The notes below the pieces were generated by a model that saw only the letters and a program-made list of their open reading frames with translations, made no database searches and was not told the DNA's origin. A stretch of DNA of 64,000 nt from Aerococcaceae bacterium zg-1292 (GTDB lineage: Bacteria > Bacillota > Bacilli > Lactobacillales > Aerococcaceae): contig CP065955.1 of the NCBI GenBank assembly GCA_016126655.1, forward strand, positions 62,001 to 126,000. The letters are read 5' to 3'. The translations under genes were made by a program, and so were the position numbers. Below, one piece after another: positions 50,911 through 59,959 of the stretch; within the stretch, counting starts at the first letter, position 1; the number at the start of each line of letters is the position of its first letter.

Positions 50911-52374
50911 ATGCGCAGTCAACGAACAATGGTACAGAAAATGATGATTATGTTAACGCTCAGCATCTATGTGGTTGTAATAGCCAATCACTATTTAGGC
51001 TGGCAGTTGCTAGGACTGACACCGCAGATGCTGTCGATGATAGGAATTTTTATCAGCAGTCTACTATTATGGCTCTTTGTAGCCATCGACTGGCCGAGTC
51101 TCTTATGTTTATTAGGTATGGCGGTATTACCTGAGGTTGGTTTTTCTACCATATTGCCACTATCTTTTGGAAATGTCACCTTTGCCTTCCTATTTTTTAC
51201 CTTTATCTTAACGTATGCGCTCGACCAGACGAATTTTATTAAGCGAGTAACGGGTAAGGCGCTTCATAGTAAGTGGGCGCAACAATCACCTTGGGCATTG
51301 ATGGTTGCCTTTTATAGTGTGATGTTATTGATTAGTAGTGTTATCTCACCAACCATATTATTTATGATTGCTTATCCGATTTATGAAGAAATATGTGCAC
51401 AATTTCATTTTGAAAAGGGAAATCGTAATGCTAGTATGATGCTAGTTGCCTTATTTTCAACCATTGCAATTGGTACAGCGATGACACCGATTAATCATGT
51501 ATTTGCGATTACGGCGATGGGGTTATACAATAATGCATTTGATACAGAGATTACTTCATTAGCCTATATGCAGATGGCTGTACCGGTCGGTCTCGCCATA
51601 TTTTTAATCTTACTCGCTAGCTTAAAATGGCTATGGCGTCTCGATTTATCATCCGTTAACTTGGCAACATTCGAAACTTTATCTGACGTACCACCTGCGA
51701 CAAAACGCGAAAAATGGATTGTTAGTCTGTTTATGATGGTTGTCGTGTGTTGGATTGCCCCTGAGATGCTGGCAAAGATATGGCCGGCATTGGCAGCTTT
51801 TTCTAAGAGTGTGGGTATTGCCTTTCCACCACTATTAGGCATTGTATTATTAGCCATTATTACTTCAAATGGTGAGCCATTATTAGATATTTCTAAAGCC
51901 ATTCGAGAAGGTGTTCATTGGCCAAGTTTATTATTAGTGTCAGCGACATTAGCATTGGGAAGTATGATTGCGCGCGAAGATAGTGGGATTGTTGCGTTAC
52001 TCAATAATGTGATGACGCCGGTTCTTGCCAATTTACCAGCCACGATGGTCGTACTGATTTTTGTATTATGGGCAGGCCTTCAAACCAATGTGAGCTCCAA
52101 CTTAGTAACGGTATCTGTTGTCACACCGATTGCGATTGCCTTAGCGCAGTCTAATGCCTCCTTTGCTGCAAATCCAGCGATTATCGCTTGCTTTATTGGT
52201 TTTATGGCGTCAATGGCTTTAATGACGCCACCCGCTATGCCATATGTTGCGATTTCTGTCGGCTCTAACTGGGTCAGCGCCCGCCAAGCCTTTTTATATG
52301 GTTTATGGATGGTATTTATTAGTGTTGTCATGTGTATGGTGATTGGTTATCCAATCGGTAATATGATTTTTTAG
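50911..52374 (+). CDS. SLC13/DASS-like membrane transporter
   Basis: A 487-residue protein with about 11-12 membrane helices and two repeated halves. SSVISPTILFMIAYPIYEEI, AIGTAMTPINHVFAITAMG and the later NVSSNLVTVSVVTPIAIALA recall the SNT-type helical hairpins of the divalent-anion:sodium family. Its place between an aromatic-type ABC system and chorismate mutase suggests an aromatic acid or pathway intermediate; that is inference. Confidence 0.72.
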   Translation: MRSQRTMVQKMMIMLTLSIYVVVIANHYLGWQLLGLTPQMLSMIGIFISSLLLWLFVAIDWPSLLCLLGMAVLPEVGFSTILPLSFGNVTFAFLFFTFILTYALDQTNFIKRVTGKALHSKWAQQSPWALMVAFYSVMLLISSVISPTILFMIAYPIYEEICAQFHFEKGNRNASMMLVALFSTIAIGTAMTPINHVFAITAMGLYNNAFDTEITSLAYMQMAVPVGLAIFLILLASLKWLWRLDLSSVNLATFETLSDVPPATKREKWIVSLFMMVVVCWIAPEMLAKIWPALAAFSKSVGIAFPPLLGIVLLAIITSNGEPLLDISKAIREGVHWPSLLLVSATLALGSMIAREDSGIVALLNNVMTPVLANLPATMVVLIFVLWAGLQTNVSSNLVTVSVVTPIAIALAQSNASFAANPAIIACFIGFMASMALMTPPAMPYVAISVGSNWVSARQAFLYGLWMVFISVVMCMVIGYPIGNMIF

Positions 52375-52392
52375 AAATGAGGAAATAAATAG

Positions 52393-52668
52393 ATGTTAGA
52401 AGAACAACGCGCACGCATTGATGCGATTGATGCACAATTAGTTGCTTTATTCGAAGAGCGTATGCAGGTAGCAGAAGAAGTTATCCAAATTAAATTGGCG
52501 AATCAAAAAGAAATTTTGGACACATCACGGGAAAAACAAGTGATTGAAAAAGCAAAAGGTCGCTTGCAGTCTCCTGCATTAGAAGAAGAAATTACTGCAT
52601 TTTTCGAAGCATTGATGGCTATTTCACGAGGCTATCAAGCGAAAATGAGTGAAAAATTTAAAAAATGA
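52393..52668 (+). CDS. Chorismate mutase (AroQ type)
   Basis: A 91-residue all-helical monofunctional mutase that makes prephenate, the precursor of Tyr and Phe. Active-site residues are present: R7 or R11 in QRARIDAIDAQLVALFEERM, K/E in IKLANQKEILDTSREKQVI, and Q/R near the end. It follows the transporter by 18 bases in the locus behind the Tyr/Phe leader peptide, which supports a Tyr/Phe theme. Confidence 0.9.
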   Translation: MLEEQRARIDAIDAQLVALFEERMQVAEEVIQIKLANQKEILDTSREKQVIEKAKGRLQSPALEEEITAFFEALMAISRGYQAKMSEKFKK

Positions 52669-52689
52669 TAGACAGCCATCGCCTGATGT

Positions 52690-52816
52690 GGTACACTGTG
52701 AAAGATTTAAGGACTTTTAATGTGTACCGAGAGTGCGCAAAGGAACGTATAACCAGTTGTGACATAGTATGTCATTTTAAGCCCTTAGACCGAATATGGT
52801 AAGGGCTATTTTTTTA
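52690..52816 (+). promoter_or_regulatory. Attenuator-like leader of nucleobase permease
   Basis: GGTACAC (52690) pairs with GTGTACC (52722), followed by GAGAGTGCGCAAAGG, vaguely like a PyrR-binding loop. A terminator AGCCCTTA/TAAGGGCT plus ATTTTTTT (52780-52816) lies 32 bases before the start codon. TAAGG at 52708 could pair with CCTTA of the terminator arm instead. PyrR control is possible but the loop match is weak. Confidence 0.55.
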
Positions 52817-52847
52817 TTGAAAATAGCCAAAGCAAAGGAGAATGACA

Positions 52848-54155
52848 ATGGAAACAAAACAAAAAACACAATTGTTACTCGAAGTCAATGAAAAACCAGA
52901 ATTAATCCCCGGCATATTATTGAGTTTTCAGCATGTATTTGCGATGTTTGGTGCGACCATTTTAGTACCATTAATTTTAGGGATGTCTGTATCAACAGCA
53001 TTATTGGCCAGTGGGATTGGTACATTGATTTATATTGCTGCGACAAAAGCACAAGTGCCCGTATATTTAGGCTCTTCATTTGCCTATATCTCAGCGATGT
53101 CAATTGCTAAAGAAGCGATGGGCGGCGATATTAGTGCCGCACAAACCGGTATTATGTTAGTCGGTTTACTATATGTTATCGTTGCAATGGTTATTAAACG
53201 TACTGGTAGCGACTGGCTAAACCGGTTGTTACCACCGATAGTGATTGGACCCATGATTATGGTAATCGGATTAGGACTTGCAGGTACCGCAGTGACCAAT
53301 GCTGGTTTTGTTAAGGAAGGTGACTGGCGTAATGTTGTCGCAGCTTTAGTAACCTTTATTATCGCCATTACGATTACAGTAAAAGGAAAGGGATTTTTAC
53401 GAGTTATCCCATTTTTAATCGCGATTATTGGTGGTTACCTTACTGCTATTTTATTAGGAATTGTCGATTTTACACCGGTTGCTAAAGCGAGTTGGTTAGC
53501 TTTTCCAGATATTAGCTTGCCATTTACGACAGGATTCTCATTTGCAAAAGAATATAAATTTTACTTTGGTCCTGAAGCCTTTGCGATTTTACCGATTGCG
53601 ATTGTGACGATTGCGGAACATATAGGGGACCACGTCGTATTAGGTGAAATTACTAACCGTGATTATGTTAAACAACCTGGTTTACACCGTACATTGATTG
53701 GGGATGGGGTTGCAACTTTTGTTTCTGCGTTAATTGGTGGGCCTGCGAATACGACTTATGGTGAGAATACAGGTGTTATTGGGATGACACGTATTGCCAG
53801 CGTATCAGTTATTCGTAATGCAGCGCTCATCGCTATTGTATTGAGTTTCTTCGGCAAATTTACTGCGCTTATTTCAACGATACCAAATGCAGTGCTTGGT
53901 GGGATGGCCATCTTATTGTATGGTGTCATCGCAAGCAATGGTTTGAAAGTATTAATCAAAGCGAAAACGAATTTTGCCCATTCGCGTAACTTAATTATCG
54001 CGAGTGCAATGTTAGTTATTGGCTTAGGTGGGGCAGTATTAGAATTAGGTAGCGTTTTAACACTGTCAGGTACGGCATTAAGTGCGATTGTCGGTGTGGT
54101 GTTAAATGCCGTCTTACCACATGAAGACCAAGATAATATGGATACAGGTTACTAA
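52848..54155 (+). CDS. Uracil/xanthine permease (NCS2 family)
   Basis: A 435-residue transporter with about 14 helices. FQHVFAMFGATILVPLI opens it, VYLGSSFAYISAM is the conserved unwound helix 3 region, and AIVTIAEHIGDHVVLGE plus GGPANTTYGENTGVIGMT hold the substrate Glu/His residues. The sequence resembles uracil permeases (UraA/PyrP) more than xanthine permeases. ATG 52848 with AAAGGAG is chosen over ATG 52842, which is too close. Confidence 0.92.
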   Translation: METKQKTQLLLEVNEKPELIPGILLSFQHVFAMFGATILVPLILGMSVSTALLASGIGTLIYIAATKAQVPVYLGSSFAYISAMSIAKEAMGGDISAAQTGIMLVGLLYVIVAMVIKRTGSDWLNRLLPPIVIGPMIMVIGLGLAGTAVTNAGFVKEGDWRNVVAALVTFIIAITITVKGKGFLRVIPFLIAIIGGYLTAILLGIVDFTPVAKASWLAFPDISLPFTTGFSFAKEYKFYFGPEAFAILPIAIVTIAEHIGDHVVLGEITNRDYVKQPGLHRTLIGDGVATFVSALIGGPANTTYGENTGVIGMTRIASVSVIRNAALIAIVLSFFGKFTALISTIPNAVLGGMAILLYGVIASNGLKVLIKAKTNFAHSRNLIIASAMLVIGLGGAVLELGSVLTLSGTALSAIVGVVLNAVLPHEDQDNMDTGY

Positions 54156-54171
54156 TCAATAAAATGAGTTA

Positions 54172-54212
54172 ATAGACAGTGTTGGGGAATTTCTCAACAC
54201 TGTATTTTTTTG
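54172..54212 (+). terminator. Terminator after permease
   Basis: ACAGTGTTG pairs with CAACACTGT around GGGAATTTCT, followed by ATTTTTTT. Confidence 0.92.
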
Positions 54213-54258
54213 TTATTGAGTATGCTTAGGATGCGTTATGAAATGAACGACTAGAAAT

Positions 54259-54310
54259 TCTAGTACGAGCGTAGGCGCTTTGCTTAGAACTACTAGAGCA
54301 AAAAACCTAC
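54259..54310 (+). repeat. CL repeat, 5' fragment
   Basis: TAGTACGAGCGTAGGCG and GCTTAGAACTACTAGAGCA are the first 45 bases of a copy; the rest has been replaced by AT-rich sequence. The other parts of this 348-base gap hold only the liv promoter. Confidence 0.6.
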
Positions 54311-54393
54311 TAATAAAATTTAAAATTTGAAAGCGAATACCATTCCGAAACATTAGACATCAATAAAAAAATTAAAATCAAGTAAAAACACCA

Positions 54394-54422
54394 TTGAAAA
54401 ACCACGTGAAATACGGTATACT
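54394..54422 (+). promoter_or_regulatory. Promoter of liv operon
   Basis: TTGAAA (54394-54399), 17 bases, TATACT (54417-54422), 81 bases before the livH start. Confidence 0.75.
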
Positions 54423-54502
54423 TCCTACATCAATATTAAATTTAGATAAGAAAAGGATTTGAGCCAAGAATGATACTTGGTTGAATGAAAGGACGCTGGC
54501 TT

Positions 54503-55381
54503 ATGCAAATATTTTTTCAACAATTAGTAAATGGAATAGCGCTAGGAAGCATTTATGCGTTAGTTGCCTTGGGATATACAATGGTATACGGGACGATTCG
54601 ATTAATCAACTTTGCTCATGGTGATGTCTTTATGATGGGTGCCTTTTTTGGCTTTTTCTTGGTGGGACAATTAGGCATGAATGTTTACTTAGCCATGTTT
54701 ATTGCGATGTTATTCAGTGCCATATTAGGTGTGTTGATTGAACGGATAGCCTATAAACCATTACGGCGCTCGACACGTGTAGCGGCATTGATTACAGCTA
54801 TTGGGGTTTCCTATTTATTACAAAATGCAATGATAGCTTTTGTAGGGCCGGAAGTTAAAGCTTTTCCAAGTACAATAACTAATTCTATTTTCCGAGTATT
54901 CGGTATCGTCATTAATACCAAACATATTTTAGTATTAGTGATTACTCTTTTATTAATGATAACCTTGCAAGTGATTGTAAAATACACGAAGATGGGGAAA
55001 GCGATGCGTGCGGTAGCGGTTGATGCAGAAGCAGCGCAATTGATGGGGATTAATGTTGACCGTGTCATCTCTTTTACTTTTGCGATTGGTTCTGGCTTAG
55101 CCGGGATTGCAGGAGTATTAGTCGGAGTTTATTACAACTCAGTTGCACCAACGATGGGGGTAACTTATGGATTAAAAGCATTCGTGGCAGCCGTTGTCGG
55201 CGGTGTAGGGAGTATCCCGGGTGCAATGGTTGGTGGTTACTTAATTGGAGTATTGGAAACATTGGTAACGGTACTCGGATGGTCGACGTATCGTGAAGCA
55301 GCGGTATATGGGTTGCTCATTGTGATTTTATTAGTGTTGCCAGCTGGTCTATTTGGAAAAAATGTAAAAGAGAAAGTTTAG
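54503..55381 (+). CDS. livH: Branched-chain amino acid ABC permease LivH
   Basis: A 292-residue inner-membrane permease with about eight helices: NGIALGSIYALVALGYTMVYGTIRLINFAHGDVFMMGAF is diagnostic, then AVAVDAEAAQLMGINVDRVISFTFAIGS. The start is ATG 54503 after AAAGGAC; ATG 54485 has no ribosome binding site. First of the livHMGF string; no livJ or livK binding-protein gene is upstream. Confidence 0.94.
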   Translation: MQIFFQQLVNGIALGSIYALVALGYTMVYGTIRLINFAHGDVFMMGAFFGFFLVGQLGMNVYLAMFIAMLFSAILGVLIERIAYKPLRRSTRVAALITAIGVSYLLQNAMIAFVGPEVKAFPSTITNSIFRVFGIVINTKHILVLVITLLLMITLQVIVKYTKMGKAMRAVAVDAEAAQLMGINVDRVISFTFAIGSGLAGIAGVLVGVYYNSVAPTMGVTYGLKAFVAAVVGGVGSIPGAMVGGYLIGVLETLVTVLGWSTYREAAVYGLLIVILLVLPAGLFGKNVKEKV

Positions 55382-55390
55382 GTGAATCAA

Positions 55391-56359
55391 ATGCAACGAT
55401 TACATATTAAAAATATCGTATGGATTCTAACCGCAATCGCTGGTTTTATCGTATTGAATACATTGGTAAATGTGGGGATTATCAATAAATTTTATCAAAT
55501 CACACTCGTACGGATTATGATTAACATTATGTTTGCGGTGGGGTTGAATTTAGTGCTAGGTGTGGCAGGACAATTCTCGCTAGGACACGCCGGATTTATC
55601 GCGATTGGTGGATATGCGGGGGCAATTTTTAGTAAGGCATACGAGAATAGTTTACAAGGGATGTTTATCGGGATGGTAGTCGGCATTGGGATTTCCATTG
55701 TACTGGCATTAATTGTGGGAATTCCTACCTTGCGTTTGAAAGGGGATTATTTAGCGATAGCAACGCTAGGTGTGGCAGAGATTGTGCGTGTATTAATCAA
55801 TAATATGCGAGAGATTACCAATGGTGCGGCTGGTATTAGTGGCATCCCGATTGTGAGTACCTGGCAAATGATTTATATCTTTTTAGTGATTACCACGATT
55901 TTTGTCTTGAACTATGTGTATAGTAGTGCAGGGCGAGCGACAATTGCGATACAAGAAGATGAGATTGCAGCCGAAGCGATGGGAGTTAATGTCACAAAAT
56001 ATAAAGTCATTGCCTTTGTTATCGGTGCGATTACGGCGAGTATTGCGGGGACTTTGAATGCCAATTATATTGGTATTGTGACACCGGGTGACTATACGTT
56101 TAATAAATCCATTGATGTATTAATTATTGTGGTGTTTGGTGGTATTGGTAGTTTTACCGGGTCATTTGTTGCAGCGATTCTATTAGGCATTCTCAATGTT
56201 GTGTTACAAGATTACGGACAATTACGGATGATTATTTACGGTGTAGCTGTTATTTTAATTATGATTTTTAGACCAGGTGGTTTATTAGGCACATCTGAAT
56301 TACGTTTAGGCTCGATTGTAAGTAAATGGATGAAGAGAAATGAGGAGGTAGTAGGATGA
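55391..56359 (+). CDS. livM: Branched-chain amino acid ABC permease LivM
   Basis: A 322-residue permease: GLNLVLGVAGQFSLGHAGFIAIGGYAGA, LRLKGDYLAIATLGVAEIVR, AIQEDEIAAEAMGVNVTKYKVIAFV, and VFGGIGSFTGSFVAA. Start ATG 55391 after AGGTG; GTG 55382 directly follows the livH stop and is the alternative. It ends on the livG start (four-base overlap). Confidence 0.94.
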   Translation: MQRLHIKNIVWILTAIAGFIVLNTLVNVGIINKFYQITLVRIMINIMFAVGLNLVLGVAGQFSLGHAGFIAIGGYAGAIFSKAYENSLQGMFIGMVVGIGISIVLALIVGIPTLRLKGDYLAIATLGVAEIVRVLINNMREITNGAAGISGIPIVSTWQMIYIFLVITTIFVLNYVYSSAGRATIAIQEDEIAAEAMGVNVTKYKVIAFVIGAITASIAGTLNANYIGIVTPGDYTFNKSIDVLIIVVFGGIGSFTGSFVAAILLGILNVVLQDYGQLRMIIYGVAVILIMIFRPGGLLGTSELRLGSIVSKWMKRNEEVVG

Positions 56360-57129
56360 GTTTACTAGAAGTGAATCAATTAACGAAAAATTTCGGTGGA
56401 TTATCTGCTGTTTCCAATGTTTCCATGTATTTAGATAAACATGAATTAGTTGGTTTGATTGGACCAAATGGCGCGGGGAAAACAACTTTTTTCAACTTAT
56501 TAACCGGTGTCTATGTGCCGAGTGAAGGTGAAATTAAAATTCAAACGGACAAAGGTGAAAAAATATTGAATGGTGTCAAGCCCGATAAAATAAGTAGCTA
56601 TGGTTTAGCGCGTACGTTTCAAAATATTCGTTTGTTTAAAGAACAATCTGTTGTAGAAAATGTGATGGTTGCTATGCATCGTGAGCAGTCAGATTCACTA
56701 TGGTCTACTTTTTTGAGAACCAAGGCGTACTATGAAACTGAGAAAAAACTGCGTCAAGAGGCAATGGCGTTATTGGCTATTTTTGATTTAGATAGTTTAG
56801 CCGATGAAAAAGCAAAAAACTTAGCCTATGGTCAACAAAGACGGTTGGAAATTGTACGTGCCTTGGCCACCAAACCGAAAATTTTATTTTTAGATGAACC
56901 GGCTGCCGGTATGAATCCCAATGAGACCGCTGAATTAACAGAATTAATTGCTCAGATTCGCGAGCAATTTGATTTAACGATTGTGTTAATTGAGCATGAT
57001 ATGTCACTGGTTATGCAGATTTGTCAGCGTATCTATGTATTAGAGTATGGACGTTTAATTGCACATGGGACACCGGAAGAAATTAAGCAAAATCCCGATG
57101 TCATTCGTGCCTATTTAGGAGGCGATTAA
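56356..57129 (+). CDS. livG: Branched-chain amino acid ABC ATPase LivG
   Basis: A 257-residue ATPase: Walker A GPNGAGKTT, LAYGQQRRLEIVRAL as the signature (LSGGQ is LAYGQ, as usual in LivG), Walker B ILFLDEPAAGMNP, H-loop IEHDMSLVM. GAGGTAGTAGG precedes ATG. Confidence 0.95.
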   Translation: MSLLEVNQLTKNFGGLSAVSNVSMYLDKHELVGLIGPNGAGKTTFFNLLTGVYVPSEGEIKIQTDKGEKILNGVKPDKISSYGLARTFQNIRLFKEQSVVENVMVAMHREQSDSLWSTFLRTKAYYETEKKLRQEAMALLAIFDLDSLADEKAKNLAYGQQRRLEIVRALATKPKILFLDEPAAGMNPNETAELTELIAQIREQFDLTIVLIEHDMSLVMQICQRIYVLEYGRLIAHGTPEEIKQNPDVIRAYLGGD

Positions 57130-57133
57130 TAAG

Positions 57134-57838
57134 ATGTTATCAGTCAATAATTTAGTGGTTAATTATGGTATGATTAATGCCGTACAGGATGTAACGTTTG
57201 AAGTCAAACAAGGTGAAATTGTCTCGTTAATCGGTGCTAACGGCGCTGGAAAATCAACAATTTTACGTACAATTTCTGGACTAGTCAAACCTGCATCTGG
57301 TTCGATTGTATTTGACCAAAAAGACTTACAAAAGGTGAGTCCGCAAAATATCGTAAAGGAAGGACTGATCCATGTGCCGGAAGGGCGTCATGTGTTTAAA
57401 GGGATGTCCGTTAAAGAAAACCTGGAAATGGGTGCCTTTTTAAGAAGTGATAAAACAACGATTCAGCGTGATATGGAAGCAGTCTATGAGCGTTTTCCAG
57501 TATTGAATGAGCGAAAAAATCAAGATTCAGCGACGCTGTCTGGAGGCGAACAACAGATGTTGGCAATGGGACGTGCTTTAATGTCTAAACCGCGTTTATT
57601 ATTATTAGATGAGCCGTCTATGGGATTAGCACCAATATTTATTCGGGAGATTTTTAATATTATTGAAGCAATCAATCAACAAGGCACAACGGTATTATTG
57701 ATTGAACAAAATGCGAACATGGCTTTAGCGATTGCGCACCGTGGATATGTACTGGAAACGGGACGGATTGTGTTGAGTGGCACAGGTGAAGAGTTATTAG
57801 CAAGTGATGAAGTTCAAAAAGCCTATTTAGGAGGATAA
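57134..57838 (+). CDS. livF: Branched-chain amino acid ABC ATPase LivF
   Basis: A 234-residue ATPase: Walker A GANGAGKST, signature LSGGEQQMLAMGRAL, Walker B LLLLDEPSMGLAP, H-loop LLIEQNANMAL, and HVPEGRHVFKGMSVKENLEMGA typical of LivF. Confidence 0.95.
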   Translation: MLSVNNLVVNYGMINAVQDVTFEVKQGEIVSLIGANGAGKSTILRTISGLVKPASGSIVFDQKDLQKVSPQNIVKEGLIHVPEGRHVFKGMSVKENLEMGAFLRSDKTTIQRDMEAVYERFPVLNERKNQDSATLSGGEQQMLAMGRALMSKPRLLLLDEPSMGLAPIFIREIFNIIEAINQQGTTVLLIEQNANMALAIAHRGYVLETGRIVLSGTGEELLASDEVQKAYLGG

Positions 57839-57843
57839 ACTGA

Positions 57844-58491
57844 ATGTATGTAAAAAATTATATGACCACTGATTTAATTACTATTGATGCTCAAGCGTCA
57901 ATGATTGATGCCAGTGACTTGATGAAAAAGCACAAGATTCATCGCCTGCCGGTTGTTGAAGGGGGTAAATTAATCGGTTTAGTGACTAAATCCATTTTGA
58001 GTAAGCATTCACCATCGGAGGCAACGAGTTTAAGTCGTTATGAATTAAATTATTTATTAGATAAAACCAGAGTACGTGATATTATGGAGAAAAAAGTACT
58101 ACAAATTTCCCCAGAACACTTATTAGAACAAGCGGCAGTTGTCATGCGTAATGAGAATATTGGCGTATTGGTGGTTACAGATGAACATGGCTTACAAGGG
58201 ATTATTACTGATAAAGATATTTTTAAAGCATTTGCTGATATTTCAGGATATAATGTGCCCGGCTCGAGTGTCGTCGTTGAAGTAGCTCAAGACCGCCGGG
58301 GTGTGATTGAAGAAATCGGAGATGCCTTATTGGAGTCAGATTCAAACTTGACAAACTTAGTAGTGCATCACACCACCGATGGGATTCGTGTCGTGATACA
58401 TATTGATAACGAAAACCCACAAGATTTTGTCGACAAACTAAATAAACGCCATTTAACCGTACGCTCCATTGAAGTGAAAGACCTAGGATAG
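57844..58491 (+). CDS. CBS-domain protein with ACT-like C-terminus (AcuB-like)
   Basis: A 215-residue protein with two CBS motifs (residues 1-60 and 78-138: KKHKIHRLPVVEGGKLIGLVTK and MRNENIGVLVVTDEHGLQGIITDKDIF), then an ACT-like part (about 145-212: VVEVAQDRRGVIEEIGDALLESDSNLTNLVVHH). CBS pairs bind adenine nucleotides and ACT domains bind amino acids. As the fifth gene of the liv operon it may couple uptake to energy or amino-acid state. Confidence 0.85.
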   Translation: MYVKNYMTTDLITIDAQASMIDASDLMKKHKIHRLPVVEGGKLIGLVTKSILSKHSPSEATSLSRYELNYLLDKTRVRDIMEKKVLQISPEHLLEQAAVVMRNENIGVLVVTDEHGLQGIITDKDIFKAFADISGYNVPGSSVVVEVAQDRRGVIEEIGDALLESDSNLTNLVVHHTTDGIRVVIHIDNENPQDFVDKLNKRHLTVRSIEVKDLG

Positions 58492-58492
58492 C

Positions 58493-58607
58493 ATCTAGGG
58501 TGCCTAGCCTCGAACCACTAGAGCAGAGGTCGCAGAAGCGCTGTGGCGCTACAAGAGCTCTGCGATGTGGAAGTCGAGACTGCCCGAGCGAGCCGGCTTT
58601 TCCATAG
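58493..58607 (+). repeat. CL repeat between liv operon and kinase gene
   Basis: GCCTCGAACCACTAGAGCAGAGGTCG, an inner arm with AAGCGCTGTGGCGCT, GCAGAG pairing with CTCTGC, GATGTGGAAGTCGAG, GCCCGAGCGAGCCGG. CTCGA/TCGAG is intact. The next copy's CATAGTGCGAGCATAC fragment follows (58603-58620). Confidence 0.85.
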
Positions 58608-58658
58608 TGCGAGCATACACGTTATAAATATAACTAAGCAAAATAATATACACATAGC

Positions 58659-58707
58659 GTTTGGAACAGCGGTAGAGACAAAGCTGTCTGTTCCAAACGT
58701 TTTTTCG
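58659..58707 (+). terminator. Terminator of liv operon
   Basis: CGTTTGGAACAG pairs with CTGTTCCAAACG, followed by TTTTTTCG. Confidence 0.92.
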
Positions 58708-58824
58708 TAGGGAAAAAGCCATAACAATATAGCTGAAAATATAGTATAATACTCCTTAGTTACAACAACTGAAGTGTCTTGAGGGGGAGCTTCCCCCTAA
58801 TATTGATTATGAGGTGCGTGAGTC

Positions 58825-59949
58825 ATGAATATCTATTTTATCGGACTGTCCGTGGTGGCAGTGATGGAGCTGCTTTTCTATCTATATGATATACGACAAC
58901 AATGGTATTTATTGGCATTGATGCTCTGTTGGGTGATTCTTACGCAAGTGCATCAATATTATTCATTAAATAAACAACGATTGTTGATAACGGTCTTAAT
59001 CGAAGGAGCACTTGTTGTGAGCTTATGCTATTTGAGTCAAGAATGGCTGCTGTTTCTAATATTCGCTAGTGGCATGCATAGCATCTTTAATCAAGCCTCG
59101 AACCGCTTGACGCTTGTATATCTAGTGTTTTTATTAGGGGGTTCAATGTTTGTGGTAAATCGTTTTGCAGTTGTGCAATCTGTAGGGTTGATTTTGATTG
59201 GTTTTATTTGGCTGTTTGTGTCGTATATGAATCAGCAAATGAAGGATACGCAACGATTAGTTGATGGCTATAAACAACATAATGCATCTTTAGTGCAGCA
59301 ATTAAATCAGATTGAAGTGCAATTAATAGCAGCTAAAAGAGTCGCTGCATTAATGGAACGTGATCGAATCTCTCGTGAACTACACGACTCGATTGGGCAT
59401 CGGCTGTCGACCATTGTCATTCAGCTAGGGGCGATCGAACGATTAACAATGGAGGCTTTACCCTCAGTATCAACAATGACACGTGAATTACGTACATTTA
59501 CGAGCGAGGGGTTGCAGGATGTGCGAAAAGTGGTGCACGATATGCGGCCACAACATTTAGAGGAATTGTCGATTATCGTCGGTTTAGAACGGCTATTTAA
59601 CGAAGCGCAACATCATAGCGCCATCGAAATTGTTTTTCGCCATAACACACCACTATGGACAATGAATCAGCAACAAATATTAATGTTGTATCGTATCGCG
59701 CAAGAATTTATTAGTAATACGCAAAAACACGCGCAAGCGAGTACGATAAAGGTGACGCTGATTTTTCAAGAGAAAGAATGCATCTTTACGATGTCTGATA
59801 ATGGCATCGGCTCGCCGGAGTTGAATGCAAAAATGGGTATGCATACCATGCGGCAACGAGCGGAAGAATTAGGGGGTAAATTTACCATCCAAAGCAATGT
59901 TGGTAAAGGCGTTAAAATACAAGTCGTTGTACCAAAAATTTCAGAATGA
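58825..59949 (+). CDS. Sensor histidine kinase, NarL/DesK type
   Basis: A 374-residue kinase with about five N-terminal membrane helices (1-150), a coiled coil (about 155-180), the HisKA_3 dimer part ERDRISRELHDSIGHRLSTI (phospho-His in ELHD) and the ATPase part (TQKHAQAS, SDNGIG, GMHTMRQRAEELGG). Lacking an external sensory domain it resembles intramembrane-sensing kinases. The regulator follows after ten bases and an ABC exporter after that. Confidence 0.93.
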   Translation: MNIYFIGLSVVAVMELLFYLYDIRQQWYLLALMLCWVILTQVHQYYSLNKQRLLITVLIEGALVVSLCYLSQEWLLFLIFASGMHSIFNQASNRLTLVYLVFLLGGSMFVVNRFAVVQSVGLILIGFIWLFVSYMNQQMKDTQRLVDGYKQHNASLVQQLNQIEVQLIAAKRVAALMERDRISRELHDSIGHRLSTIVIQLGAIERLTMEALPSVSTMTRELRTFTSEGLQDVRKVVHDMRPQHLEELSIIVGLERLFNEAQHHSAIEIVFRHNTPLWTMNQQQILMLYRIAQEFISNTQKHAQASTIKVTLIFQEKECIFTMSDNGIGSPELNAKMGMHTMRQRAEELGGKFTIQSNVGKGVKIQVVVPKISE

Positions 59950-59959
59950 GGAATAGAAT

